Assembly (NCBI RefSeq): GCF_947489365.1
Contig: NZ_CANLDB010000001.1
Location: 682,001 to 746,000 of the forward strand
Source: an uncultured Nocardioides sp.
GTDB taxonomy: Bacteria > Actinomycetota > Actinomycetes > Propionibacteriales > Nocardioidaceae
Reading direction: 5' to 3'
DNA: 64,000 nt
Under the pieces are notes generated by a model that saw only the letters and a list, made by a program, of their open reading frames with translations, did no database searches and was not told where the DNA came from. The translations under genes were made by a program, and so were the position numbers. Below are positions 37,695 through 45,898 of this stretch, piece by piece (position 1 is the stretch's first letter; every line of letters starts with the position of its first letter).

Positions 37695-38069
37695 GTGAAC
37701 ACCGCCCGACGCTGCTCGCGCGCCGCGTGCGGCCGCGCCGCGGTCACCACGCTGACCTACGTCTACGCGGACCAGACCGCCGTGGTCGGCCCGCTCGCGA
37801 CGTACGCCGAGCCCCACGCCTACGACCTCTGCGCCGCCCACAGCGAGCGCCTCTCGGCCCCGCGCGGCTGGGAGATCATGCGGCTGGCGCCCTCCACCGC
37901 GCCCACCGGGCCCTCGACCGACGACCTGCTCGCGCTGGCGGACGCCGTCCGCGCGACGCCCACGCCGGTGGGCACCGCCGTGACCGCGGGCACCGACCCG
38001 CGCCGTGGCCCCGACGACGACGGCCGCGGCACCCGGCGCGGCCACCTGAGGGTGCTGAGCAGCGACTAG
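37695..38069 (+). CDS. DUF3499 family protein
   Basis: 124 aa. N-terminal MNTARRCSRAACGRAAVTTLTYVYADQTAVVGPL with Cys7 and Cys12, and AYDLCAAHSERLSAPRGWE with Cys46 and His49; these four residues could bind zinc. The C-terminal 50 residues are disordered. Function unknown, but the family is conserved beside manB/pmmA in actinobacteria. Leaderless GTG 7 nt after TAGCGT (37682-37687). The 99-bp gap before it holds a weak GCGCCAG/CTGGCGC inverted repeat (about 37624-37654) that may be a terminator. Confidence 0.85.
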   Translation: MNTARRCSRAACGRAAVTTLTYVYADQTAVVGPLATYAEPHAYDLCAAHSERLSAPRGWEIMRLAPSTAPTGPSTDDLLALADAVRATPTPVGTAVTAGTDPRRGPDDDGRGTRRGHLRVLSSD

Positions 38070-38079
38070 GCTCGCCGAC

Positions 38080-39477
38080 ATGGTCGACGCCTCCCCGCAG
38101 ACGCGGGACCTCTCAGCTGTGTTCAAGGCGTACGACGTCCGGGGGCTGGTGCCCCAGCAGATCGACGAGGACCTCGCCCGGGCCGTCGGCTCGGCGTTCG
38201 TCGAGGTCGTCGGCGCCACCGAGGTCGTCGTCGGCCACGACATGCGACCCAGCTCGCCCGGCCTCGCGGGGGCCTTCGCCGACGGCGCCAGCGCGGCCGG
38301 CGCCGACGTGACGATGATCGGGCTCGCCTCGACAGACCAGCTGTACTTCGCCTCCGGCCACCTCGGCGTCCCCGGCGCGATGTTCACCGCCAGCCACAAC
38401 CCGGCGCAGTACAACGGCATCAAGCTGTGCCGCGCCCACGCCCAGCCCGTCGGCCTCGAGACCGGGCTCGCGGAGATCCGCGACCACGTCGCGGCGGGGG
38501 CGCCCCCCGGCACCGCGGCCACCCGCGAGGGCGCGATCGCCGAGCACGACGTCCTCGACGCCTACGCCGCCCACCTGCTGTCCCTGGCCCCCGTCGAGGG
38601 ACGCCCGCTGAAGGTCGTGGTCGACGCTGGCAACGGGATGGCCGGGCTGACCGCCCCCGCCGTGTTCGGCCGCCTGGGCGCCGGTCGTGGCGACGCGGTC
38701 GACCTGGTCGAGATGTACTTCGAGCTCGACGGGACCTTCCCGAACCACGAGGCGAACCCCATCGAGCCCGCCAACCTGGTCGACCTCCAGCGCCGCGTGG
38801 TCGAGGAGGGCGCGGACGTCGGGCTGGCCTTCGACGGCGACGCCGACCGCTGCTTCGTCGTCGACGAGGCGGGGCGGGCTGTCTCCCCGTCGACCGTCAC
38901 CGCGCTCATCGCCGCCCGGGAGCTCCGCCGTGTCCCCGGGTCGTCGGTGATCCACAACCTGATCACCAGCCGGGCCGTGCCCCAGATCGTCCTCGAGAAC
39001 GGCGGCACCCCGGTCCGCACCCGGGTCGGGCACTCCTACATCAAGGCGACCATGGCCGAGACCGACGCCGTCTTCGGGGGCGAGCACTCGGGCCACTTCT
39101 ACTTCCGTGACTTCTGGCGCGCCGACTCCGGCATGCTCGCGGCCCTGCACGTGCTGGCCGCGCTCGCCGGGTCCGACGTCCCGCTGTCGGTGCTGCTCGC
39201 GGACTACGAGCGCTACGTCGCCAGCGGCGAGATCAACTCGACCGTCGACGACCAGGCGGCCGTGCTCGCCGCCCTCGAGGCGGAGTACGGCGGCCGCGAG
39301 GGCGTCACCGTCGACCACCTGGACGGGCTGACCGTCGGGAGCGAGCGCTGGTGGTTCAACGTGCGCGCCTCCAACACCGAGCCGCTGCTGCGGCTGAACG
39401 CCGAGGGAGAGGACCTCACGACGATGGAGACCGTGCGCGACGAGGTGCTCACGAGGATCCGGGGTGGTCTCGCGTGA
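38080..39477 (+). CDS. manB: Phosphomannomutase/phosphoglucomutase
   Basis: Interconverts mannose-6- and -1-phosphate (465 aa). All four domains are recognisable: FKAYDVRGLVPQQID at the N-terminus, the phosphoserine loop MFTASHNPAQYNGIK (Ser105), the metal loop AFDGDADRCFVVDE, the sugar-binding FGGEHSGHFYFRDF, and the phosphate-binding RASNTEPLLRLNAE at the C-terminus. Its product feeds ManC. Leaderless ATG 7 nt after TAGGCT (38067-38072). The stop overlaps the Trm112-like gene (GTGA). Confidence 0.95.
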   Translation: MVDASPQTRDLSAVFKAYDVRGLVPQQIDEDLARAVGSAFVEVVGATEVVVGHDMRPSSPGLAGAFADGASAAGADVTMIGLASTDQLYFASGHLGVPGAMFTASHNPAQYNGIKLCRAHAQPVGLETGLAEIRDHVAAGAPPGTAATREGAIAEHDVLDAYAAHLLSLAPVEGRPLKVVVDAGNGMAGLTAPAVFGRLGAGRGDAVDLVEMYFELDGTFPNHEANPIEPANLVDLQRRVVEEGADVGLAFDGDADRCFVVDEAGRAVSPSTVTALIAARELRRVPGSSVIHNLITSRAVPQIVLENGGTPVRTRVGHSYIKATMAETDAVFGGEHSGHFYFRDFWRADSGMLAALHVLAALAGSDVPLSVLLADYERYVASGEINSTVDDQAAVLAALEAEYGGREGVTVDHLDGLTVGSERWWFNVRASNTEPLLRLNAEGEDLTTMETVRDEVLTRIRGGLA

Positions 39478-39638
39478 GCGTCGACCCGAAGCTCCTGGAG
39501 ATCCTGGCCTGCCCGGGCTGTCGCAGCAGTCTCCGCGAGGGCGACGCCACCCTGACCTGCACCGGTTGCGGCCTGGTCTACCCGGTGCGCGACGGCATCC
39601 CCGTGCTCCTGCTCGACGAGGCCGAGCGGCCCGGGTAG
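39474..39638 (+). CDS. Trm112-family zinc-ribbon protein
   Basis: 54-aa protein with the family N-terminus LLEILACPGCRSSLREG and TLTCTGCGLVYPVRDGIPVL; Cys13/16/29/32 form a zinc ribbon. Trm112 proteins activate methyltransferases, but bacterial members remain mostly uncharacterised. GTGA overlap with manB and 9 bp from the SIS gene places it inside the mannose operon, a conserved arrangement of unknown meaning. Confidence 0.9.
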   Translation: MSVDPKLLEILACPGCRSSLREGDATLTCTGCGLVYPVRDGIPVLLLDEAERPG

Positions 39639-39647
39639 GAGCCCCCG

Positions 39648-40685
39648 GTGCCCTGGTTCGACGAGTCCCGCCTGGACGACGAGCGCGCGCTCGCCGTCGC
39701 CGACGCCCAGCTGCGCGGCCTCGCCGAGTCGGGCGCGCGGCTGCGTCGCGCCGCCCTCGAGGCTGCCGAGGACGCCGAGGTCGCGGTGGCGTTGTCCGGC
39801 GAGCTCGACCCGCCCCGGGCCGTCGTCGTCCTCGGGCCGGAGGCCGAGCTCGTCCGCCTGGTGCTGGCCCCGGTCGCCGGTGTCCCCGTGGTCACGTGGG
39901 AGGACGCCGACCTGCCGGGCTGGCTGGGCGGCGCCGACCTCGTCGTCGTCCTCGCTCCTGAGGGCGCGCCCGATGCGGTCGTGGTGCCGCAGGTGGCGGG
40001 CGCCGTGCGCCGCGGCTGCCAGGTGCTCGCCGTCGCCGCCGACGGCTCCGCCGTCTCCGACCACGCGCGGGGACGGTGGTCGACGGTGCTGACCACGGCG
40101 TCCCCCGAGCCGACGGCGGTCGCGCTCGTCGCGCTCGCCCACCTGGCCCGCACCGGCCTGGGCCGGCCCCTCGACCTCGACCTGGTCGCCGACGCCCTCG
40201 ACGAGGTCGCCGTCGACTGCTCGCCCTTCTCCGACGCCGGGACGAACCCCGCGAAGGTCGCGGCGGTCGGCCTGGCCGAGAGCGTGCCGCTCGTCAGCCC
40301 CCGGGCGGCCACCCCGCTGGGCCTGGACGCCGCGGTCCGGGCGGGGGCCGCCCTGCGCCGGATCACCGGGCTGCCGGTCGTGGCCGGCGACGCGGCGACC
40401 GTGCTCCCCGTCCTCGAGGCGACCGCGACCCGCACCGTCTTCGACGACCCGTACGACGACGCCCCGGACGCCGTCCGCCCCTCCCTGCTCCTGCTCGGCT
40501 CGCCCGGCGAGGGCGCCGCGCCGGCGGGAGGGCCGGGGCCGGACCTGCAGGAGGTCGCCGAGGGCCGCGGCGTCCGCGTCGTCGAGCTCGGCGACGAGCC
40601 CCTGGACGCCCCGGTCGCCCACGCCACCACGGTCCTGCGCGCGACGTACGTCGCCGTCTACCTCCGCCTGGGCACCACCGACTGA
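39648..40685 (+). CDS. SIS-domain protein, glucose/mannose-6-phosphate isomerase-like
   Basis: 345 aa, related to the bifunctional PGI/PMI family. A Rossmann-like SIS region is seen (PRAVVVLGPEAELVRLVLAP, ADLVVVLAPEGAPDAVVVPQ), and the C-terminal half has CSPFSDAGTNPAKVAAVGLA with the conserved N-P-A-K segment of the family. Several catalytic residues are hard to place and the glycine-rich SIS motif is degenerate, so it may be an inactive or altered isomerase, as proposed for mycobacterial Rv3256c. AGGAG lies 8 nt before the GTG start. A GAGTCGGC array begins immediately after the stop. Confidence 0.82.
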   Translation: MPWFDESRLDDERALAVADAQLRGLAESGARLRRAALEAAEDAEVAVALSGELDPPRAVVVLGPEAELVRLVLAPVAGVPVVTWEDADLPGWLGGADLVVVLAPEGAPDAVVVPQVAGAVRRGCQVLAVAADGSAVSDHARGRWSTVLTTASPEPTAVALVALAHLARTGLGRPLDLDLVADALDEVAVDCSPFSDAGTNPAKVAAVGLAESVPLVSPRAATPLGLDAAVRAGAALRRITGLPVVAGDAATVLPVLEATATRTVFDDPYDDAPDAVRPSLLLLGSPGEGAAPAGGPGPDLQEVAEGRGVRVVELGDEPLDAPVAHATTVLRATYVAVYLRLGTTD

Positions 40686-40686
40686 C

Positions 40687-40884
40687 GAGTCGGCCCGAAC
40701 GCACGTCCCCAGGGCGCCGAGTCGGCCCAAACGTGCGTCCACAGGGCGCCGAGTCGGCCCGAACGTGCGTCGGGAGAGGCTCGAGTCGGCCCGAACGCGC
40801 GTCGGGAGGGGCTTGAGTCAGCTCCGGCTACGTGCGCTCGGGCCGACTCGGCGGTCCTGAGGGGCGCGTTCGGGCCGACTTGGC
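40687..40884. repeat. Two-sided 32-nt-period GAGTCGGC array
   Basis: Five direct copies (GAGTCGGCCCGAACGYRCGTC and variants) start at 40687, 40719, 40751, 40783 and 40815, each exactly 32 nt apart; the last is decayed (GAGTCAGCTCCGG). Two inverted copies (GCCGACTCGGC at 40842-40852 and GCCGACTTGGC at 40874-40884) are also 32 nt apart. Direct copies follow the plus-strand SIS gene and inverted copies follow the minus-strand DUF808 gene, so each gene has repeats reading away from its own stop. They fill the whole 200-bp convergent gap. Confidence 0.94.
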
Positions 40885-40885
40885 G

Positions 40886-41851
40886 TCAGTGACCGATCCG
40901 GGCGCGGACCTTCTCGGGGAGGGCGGAGACGGCCGCGACGATCAGGCCGCCGACGAGCAGGCCCAGCACCGCGGACGCGAGGGTGTTGACGAACCAGCCC
41001 GCGACGGCACCGGCGGCCCCCAGGGCGTCGTGGACGAGGACCTCGACGTGGTGGACGGCGTCGTACGGCGCCGCGAGGCCGAGCTCCTCCATGCCGACGA
41101 GGAGGATGTGGCCGCCGACCCAGAGCATCGCCGCGGTGCCGACGACGGAGACGACCGCCATGACCTTCGGCATGCCCCGCACCAGCGACCGGCCGAAGCG
41201 CTGCGCGGCGGGGGAGGGACGGCGGGTGAGGGAGAGGCCGACGTCGTCGACCTTCACGATCACCGCGACGACGCCGTACACCAGCACGGTGATGCCGATC
41301 GCGACCACGACGAGGATCGCGGCGCGGGACCAGAAGCCCTCGGTGGCGACCTCGTTCAGCGAGATCACCATGATCTCCGCCGAGAGGATGAGGTCGGTCC
41401 GGATGGCGCCGGACACCATCGTCCGCTCGGCCTCCTCCGGCGTCTGCGGCGTCGAGGAGACGTCCGCCGTGGCGGGGCCGTGGTGCTCCTCGGCCGGGCG
41501 CAGCTTGTGCCACACCTTCTCGGCGCCCTCGTAGCAGAGGAAGGCGCCGCCGAGCATGAGGATCGGGGTGAGCAGCCAGGGCAGGAACTGCGACAGCAGC
41601 AGCGCGGCGGGCAGGATGATCAGCAGCTTGTTGCGCAGCGAGCCGACCGCGATCTTGCGGATCATCGGCAGCTCGCGGTCGGCGGCGACGCCCTGGACGT
41701 ACTGCGGGGTGACCGCGGCGTCGTCCACCACGACCCCCGCCGCCTTCACGCTGGCGCGCCCCGCGGCGGCGCCCACGTCGTCGATCGACGCGGCCGCCAT
41801 CCGGGAGAGAGCGGCGACGTCGTCGAGCAGGGCGAACAGTCCGCTGGCCAT
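40886..41851 (-). CDS. DUF808 (YedI-like) inner-membrane protein
   Basis: 321 aa. The N-terminus [20 protein letters not shown] and [19 protein letters not shown] are family hallmarks. Membrane helices follow at [21 protein letters not shown], near 170-200, 235-255 and at the C-terminus ([18 protein letters not shown]). Function unknown. The ATG lies 6 nt after TAGCCT (41863-41858), suggesting a leaderless message. Confidence 0.87.
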   Translation of the reverse strand: MASGLFALLDDVAALSRMAAASIDDVGAAAGRASVKAAGVVVDDAAVTPQYVQGVAADRELPMIRKIAVGSLRNKLLIILPAALLLSQFLPWLLTPILMLGGAFLCYEGAEKVWHKLRPAEEHHGPATADVSSTPQTPEEAERTMVSGAIRTDLILSAEIMVISLNEVATEGFWSRAAILVVVAIGITVLVYGVVAVIVKVDDVGLSLTRRPSPAAQRFGRSLVRGMPKVMAVVSVVGTAAMLWVGGHILLVGMEELGLAAPYDAVHHVEVLVHDALGAAGAVAGWFVNTLASAVLGLLVGGLIVAAVSALPEKVRARIGH

Positions 41852-41920
41852 GGCGGCAGGCTACCGAGACACCGCCGCGGGCGGGGCCTCGAGGATTCTC
41901 GTCGGGCGCGGGGGGCGGCT

Positions 41921-41957
41921 TACCGTGGAGTTCTTCACAGGACCACCGACAGGGGAG
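41921..41957 (+). promoter_or_regulatory. Probable -10 box and Shine-Dalgarno of sahH
   Basis: TACCGT at 41921-41926 would start transcription near 41933, giving a short leader with the Shine-Dalgarno AGGGGAG (41951-41957) 7 nt before the ATG. The leader is too short for an SAH riboswitch. Confidence 0.5.
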
Positions 41958-41964
41958 CGAGTCA

Positions 41965-43425
41965 ATGGACTACAAGGTCGCCGATCTCAACCTGGCCGAC
42001 TACGGCCGCACGGAGATCACCCTCGCCGAGAACGAGATGCCGGGCCTCATGGCCATGCGTGAGCGGTACGGCGTCGAGAAGCCCCTCGCGGGGGCTCGCG
42101 TCACCGGTTCGCTGCACATGACGGTCCAGACCGCCGTGCTGATCGAGACGCTCGTCGACCTCGGTGCCGAGGTTCGCTGGGCCTCCTGCAACATCTTCTC
42201 CACCCAGGACCACGCCGCCGCCGCGGTCGTCGTGGGGCGCCCCGAGTCCGGTGGCACTCCCGAGGCCCCCGCCGGCGTCCCGGTCTTCGCCTGGAAGGGC
42301 GAGACGCTGGAGGAGTACTGGTGGTGCACCGAGCAGGTCCTGAACTGGGGCCCCGGTGTCGAGCCGAACATGATCCTGGACGACGGCGGCGACGCCACCC
42401 TCCTCGTCCACCTCGGCGTCGAGGCCGAGAAGACGGGTACGGCGCCCGACCCGGCCACCGCCCAGAGCGCCGAGCAGCGCGTCATCTTCGGCGTCATCGC
42501 CCGCGCGCTCACCGAGGACGACCAGCGCTTCAGCCGCATCGCCAACGAGGTCAAGGGCGTCACGGAGGAGACCACCACCGGCGTCCTCCGCCTCTACGAC
42601 CGGATGCGCGAGGGCTCGCTGCTCTTCCCGGCGATCAACGTCAACGACTCGGTCACCAAGTCGAAGTTCGACAACAAGTACGGCTGCCGCCACTCGCTGA
42701 TCGACGGCATCAACCGCGGCACCGACGTCCTCATCGGCGGCAAGGTCGCGGTCGTCTGCGGGTACGGCGACGTGGGCAAGGGCTGCGCCGAGTCGCTGCG
42801 CGGCCAGGGCGCCCGCGTCATCGTCACCGAGATCGACCCGATCTGCGCGCTGCAGGCGGCGATGGACGGCTACCAGGTCACCACCCTCGAGGAGGTGCTC
42901 CCGACCGCCGACATCATCGTCACCGCCACCGGCAACAAGGCGGTCGTCACCGTCGACCACATGCGGTCGATGAAGCACCAGGCGATCGTGGCGAACATCG
43001 GCCACTTCGACAACGAGATCGACATGGCCGGCCTCGAGGCCGAGGGCGTCGCGACCCGCAAGAACGTGAAGCCCCAGGTCGACGTGTGGACCTTCAACGA
43101 GGGCTCGGGCGCCGAGGGTGAGGGCACCACGATCATCGTGCTCTCCGAGGGCCGCCTGATGAACCTCGGCAACGCGACCGGCCACCCGTCGTTCGTGATG
43201 TCGAACTCGTTCACCAACCAGGTGCTCGCCCAGATCGAGCTCTTCACGCGCACCGAGGACTACCCGGTCGGCGTCTACGTGCTGCCCAAGCACCTGGACG
43301 AGGAGGTCGCCCGCCTGCACCTGGGCGCCCTGGGCGTGCGCCTGACGGAGCTCAGCCAGGACCAGGCGGACTACCTGGGCGTGGCCGTCTCCGGCCCGTT
43401 CAAGTCCGAGGCGTACCGTTACTGA
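41965..43425 (+). CDS. sahH: Adenosylhomocysteinase
   Basis: NAD-dependent hydrolase (486 aa) that splits S-adenosylhomocysteine into adenosine and homocysteine, relieving product inhibition of methyltransferases. Motifs: [36 protein letters not shown], the NAD site [30 protein letters not shown] and [10 protein letters not shown]; the C-terminal KSEAYRY tail supplies the cofactor-binding Lys/Tyr. The internal insertion typical of the actinobacterial/eukaryotic long form is present. mtrA starts 3 bp after the stop, so methyl-cycle and envelope-signalling genes share a transcript, as in mycobacteria with tmk missing. Confidence 0.97.
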   Translation: MDYKVADLNLADYGRTEITLAENEMPGLMAMRERYGVEKPLAGARVTGSLHMTVQTAVLIETLVDLGAEVRWASCNIFSTQDHAAAAVVVGRPESGGTPEAPAGVPVFAWKGETLEEYWWCTEQVLNWGPGVEPNMILDDGGDATLLVHLGVEAEKTGTAPDPATAQSAEQRVIFGVIARALTEDDQRFSRIANEVKGVTEETTTGVLRLYDRMREGSLLFPAINVNDSVTKSKFDNKYGCRHSLIDGINRGTDVLIGGKVAVVCGYGDVGKGCAESLRGQGARVIVTEIDPICALQAAMDGYQVTTLEEVLPTADIIVTATGNKAVVTVDHMRSMKHQAIVANIGHFDNEIDMAGLEAEGVATRKNVKPQVDVWTFNEGSGAEGEGTTIIVLSEGRLMNLGNATGHPSFVMSNSFTNQVLAQIELFTRTEDYPVGVYVLPKHLDEEVARLHLGALGVRLTELSQDQADYLGVAVSGPFKSEAYRY

Positions 43426-43428
43426 GGC

Positions 43429-44130
43429 ATGACAGACATCGCACCCCGTGGCCGCGTGCTCGTGGTCGACGACGACGCCTCGCTCGGCGAGATGTTGTCG
43501 ATCGTGCTGCGGCAGGAGGGCTTCGACTCCCGCATCTGCACCCGCGGTGACCGCGCCCTCGCCGAGTTCCGCGACTACAAGCCGGACGTCCTGCTCCTCG
43601 ACCTGATGCTGCCGGGTCGGGACGGGATCGACGTCTGTCGCGAGATCCGCGCGGAGTCCGGGGTGCCGATCGTCATGCTCACCGCGAAGGGTGACACCGT
43701 CGACGTGGTCGTCGGCCTCGAGTCCGGGGCCGACGACTACGTGGTGAAGCCGTTCAAGCCGAAGGAGCTCATCGCCCGGGTCCGGGCCCGGGTGCGCCGG
43801 GTCGAGCCCCCCGGCCCGGAGACCCTCCGGATCGGCGACCTCGAGATCGACGTCTCCGGCCACACCGTGACCCGCGGCGGCCGCTCGCTGTCGCTGACGC
43901 CGCTCGAGTTCGACCTGCTGGTCGCCCTCGTGCGCAAGCCCGGGCAGGTGTTCAGCCGCGAGGTGCTGCTCGAGCAGGTCTGGGGCTACCGCCACGCGGC
44001 CGACACCCGACTGGTGAACGTGCACGTCCAGCGCCTGCGGTCGAAGGTGGAGACCGACCCGGAGAACCCCGAGATCGTCGTCACCGTCCGGGGCGTGGGC
44101 TACAAGGCCGGCACCCCCTCCGCGGCCTGA
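43429..44130 (+). CDS. mtrA: Response regulator MtrA
   Basis: 233-aa OmpR/PhoB regulator essential in many actinobacteria, controlling cell-wall and division genes. Receiver: VLVVDDDASLGEML, phosphoacceptor Asp58 in DVLLLDLMLPGRDG, IVMLTAKGD, and DYVVKPFKPKELIARVRA with the switch Lys. DNA-binding domain: LTPLEFDLLVALVRKPGQVF and RLVNVHVQRLRSKVETDP. Three bases after sahH and one base before mtrB. Confidence 0.96.
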   Translation: MTDIAPRGRVLVVDDDASLGEMLSIVLRQEGFDSRICTRGDRALAEFRDYKPDVLLLDLMLPGRDGIDVCREIRAESGVPIVMLTAKGDTVDVVVGLESGADDYVVKPFKPKELIARVRARVRRVEPPGPETLRIGDLEIDVSGHTVTRGGRSLSLTPLEFDLLVALVRKPGQVFSREVLLEQVWGYRHAADTRLVNVHVQRLRSKVETDPENPEIVVTVRGVGYKAGTPSAA

Positions 44131-44131
44131 C

Positions 44132-45898
44132 ATGAGCACGCCGGCGCCCCCGGCGTCCTCGACGTCCACCGCCGCGGCGTCACCGACGACCGCCCCGACC
44201 GACGGCGCGCCGTCGGGCGACGACCCGTTCGCGGACGTCGGACGACGACGTCGTCTCGCGGAGTCCCTGCGGACCGGCCTCACCGTGTGGCGCCGTTCCA
44301 TCCAGGTGCGCGTCGTGGCCAGCACGATGGTGCTCTCGGCCCTCGTCGTCGGCGCCGTCGGGTGGTTCCTGCTGCAGCAGACCCGCGACGGCCTGCTCGA
44401 CGACCGGGTGGAGGCGGTGGTCGCCGAGGCCGGCAACGAGACCGCCGAGGCCCAGGACCGGCTGCTCGCCGCCAGCGGCACCGACGCCGACGCCGCCGGA
44501 CAGCGCGTCCAGCTCATCGAGCCCATCGTGAACCGCGGCGAGGCCCGCGGGTTCGCCGTCGTCCTCGCCGGGCCGACGGAGCCGGGGGAGTCGCTGGGCG
44601 AGGCGGGCGACACCCAGTTCACCCCCGGCCTGGACGTCGCGAGCGTCCCGCCCGCGCTGGTGGCCCACTTCGCCGACTCCTCCTCGCCGGCGTGGACCTA
44701 CGGCCGCATCCGCAGCGAGGACGACCGCGGCCGCTCCCGCAGCGGCCCCGCCGTCGTGGTCGGCTCGCAGGTCGAGCTGCCCGCCGACGGCGAGACGTAC
44801 ACGCTGTACTACCTCTTCCCGCTCGAGGACGAGGAGGAGACGCTCGCGCTCGTCACCCGCGCGCTCCTGACCGCCGCCGTCCTGCTGCTCCTGCTCGTCG
44901 GCGGCGTGACCTTCCTGGTCACCCGGCAGGTCGTCACCCCGATCCGCCTGGCCCGGCAGGTGGCCGAGCGCCTCGCCGCCGGCCGGCTGACCGAGCGCCT
45001 CCGCGTCGCCGGCGAGGACGACCTGGCCCGCCTCGCGACGTCGTTCAACCAGATGGCGTCCAACCTGCAGACCCAGATCCGCCAGCTCGAGGAGCTCAGC
45101 CGCCTGCAGCGCCGGTTCGTCTCGGACGTCTCCCACGAGCTGCGGACGCCGCTGACGACCGTCCGCATGGCCAGCGACGTCCTGTACGACGCCCGCGACA
45201 GCTTTCCGGGCGGCACCGGGCGCGCGGCCGAGCTGCTGCAGACCGAGCTCGACCGCTTCGAGGTCCTGCTCGCCGACCTGCTGGAGATCAGCCGCTTCGA
45301 CGCCGGCGCCGCCGTCCTCGAGATCGAGGACGTCGACCTCGCCGACCTGGCCCGCCGCGTGGTGGACGTGACCCGGCCCCTCGCCGACCAGCGCGGGGTC
45401 AGCGTCGTGGTGGACGCCCCCGCCCGCCGGGTGCGGGCCGAGGCCGACGCGCGGCGCGTCGAGCGCGTCATCCGCAACCTCGTCACCAACGCCATCGACC
45501 ACGCGCGTCCCACCTCGGGCGACGCGGCCGGGGCCGGCGCGGGGGCCGGACAGGGTGACGGCACCGCCGCGGACGTCGTGGTGCGGGTGGAGGGCGACGA
45601 CCGGGCCGCCGCCGTGGCCGTGCGCGACTACGGGATCGGGCTGGAGTCGGGGGAGTCGGCGATGGTCTTCAACCGGTTCTGGCGGGCGGACCCCGCCCGC
45701 GCCCGCACCTCCGGCGGCACCGGTCTGGGGTTGTCCATCTCGCTGGAGGACGCCCACCTGCACGGCGGCTGGCTCCAGGCCTGGGGCCGTCCCGGCGCCG
45801 GCGCCCAGTTCCGTCTCACTCTGCCGCGCCGCAGCGGCGGCGAGCTGCGCCAGAGCCCCCTGCCGCTGGTGCCGACCGACGCGGGGAGCCGGCGGTGA
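44132..45898 (+). CDS. mtrB: Sensor histidine kinase MtrB
   Basis: 588 aa. A disordered cytoplasmic N-terminus is followed by helix 1 (about 59-80), an external sensor region (about 85-240), helix 2 (ALLTAAVLLLLLVGGVTFLV), HAMP, the dimerisation domain with autophosphorylated His335 in FVSDVSHELRTPLTTVRMAS, and the ATPase domain with RVIRNLVTNAIDHA (N box), VRDYGIGLE (G1) and TSGGTGLGLSIS (G2). It phosphorylates MtrA and responds to cell-wall state; LpqB, whose GTG overlaps its stop, modulates it. Confidence 0.96.
   Translation: MSTPAPPASSTSTAAASPTTAPTDGAPSGDDPFADVGRRRRLAESLRTGLTVWRRSIQVRVVASTMVLSALVVGAVGWFLLQQTRDGLLDDRVEAVVAEAGNETAEAQDRLLAASGTDADAAGQRVQLIEPIVNRGEARGFAVVLAGPTEPGESLGEAGDTQFTPGLDVASVPPALVAHFADSSSPAWTYGRIRSEDDRGRSRSGPAVVVGSQVELPADGETYTLYYLFPLEDEEETLALVTRALLTAAVLLLLLVGGVTFLVTRQVVTPIRLARQVAERLAAGRLTERLRVAGEDDLARLATSFNQMASNLQTQIRQLEELSRLQRRFVSDVSHELRTPLTTVRMASDVLYDARDSFPGGTGRAAELLQTELDRFEVLLADLLEISRFDAGAAVLEIEDVDLADLARRVVDVTRPLADQRGVSVVVDAPARRVRAEADARRVERVIRNLVTNAIDHARPTSGDAAGAGAGAGQGDGTAADVVVRVEGDDRAAAVAVRDYGIGLESGESAMVFNRFWRADPARARTSGGTGLGLSISLEDAHLHGGWLQAWGRPGAGAQFRLTLPRRSGGELRQSPLPLVPTDAGSRR

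Noticed and set aside
39648-40685. Confident phosphomannose isomerase (manA) call
   Set aside because: The glycine-rich SIS motif and several catalytic residues are degenerate, so only a family-level call is justified.
41873-41964. SAH riboswitch upstream of sahH
   Set aside because: The leader after the likely -10 is only about 30 nt, too short for the known aptamer, and no matching stems are seen.
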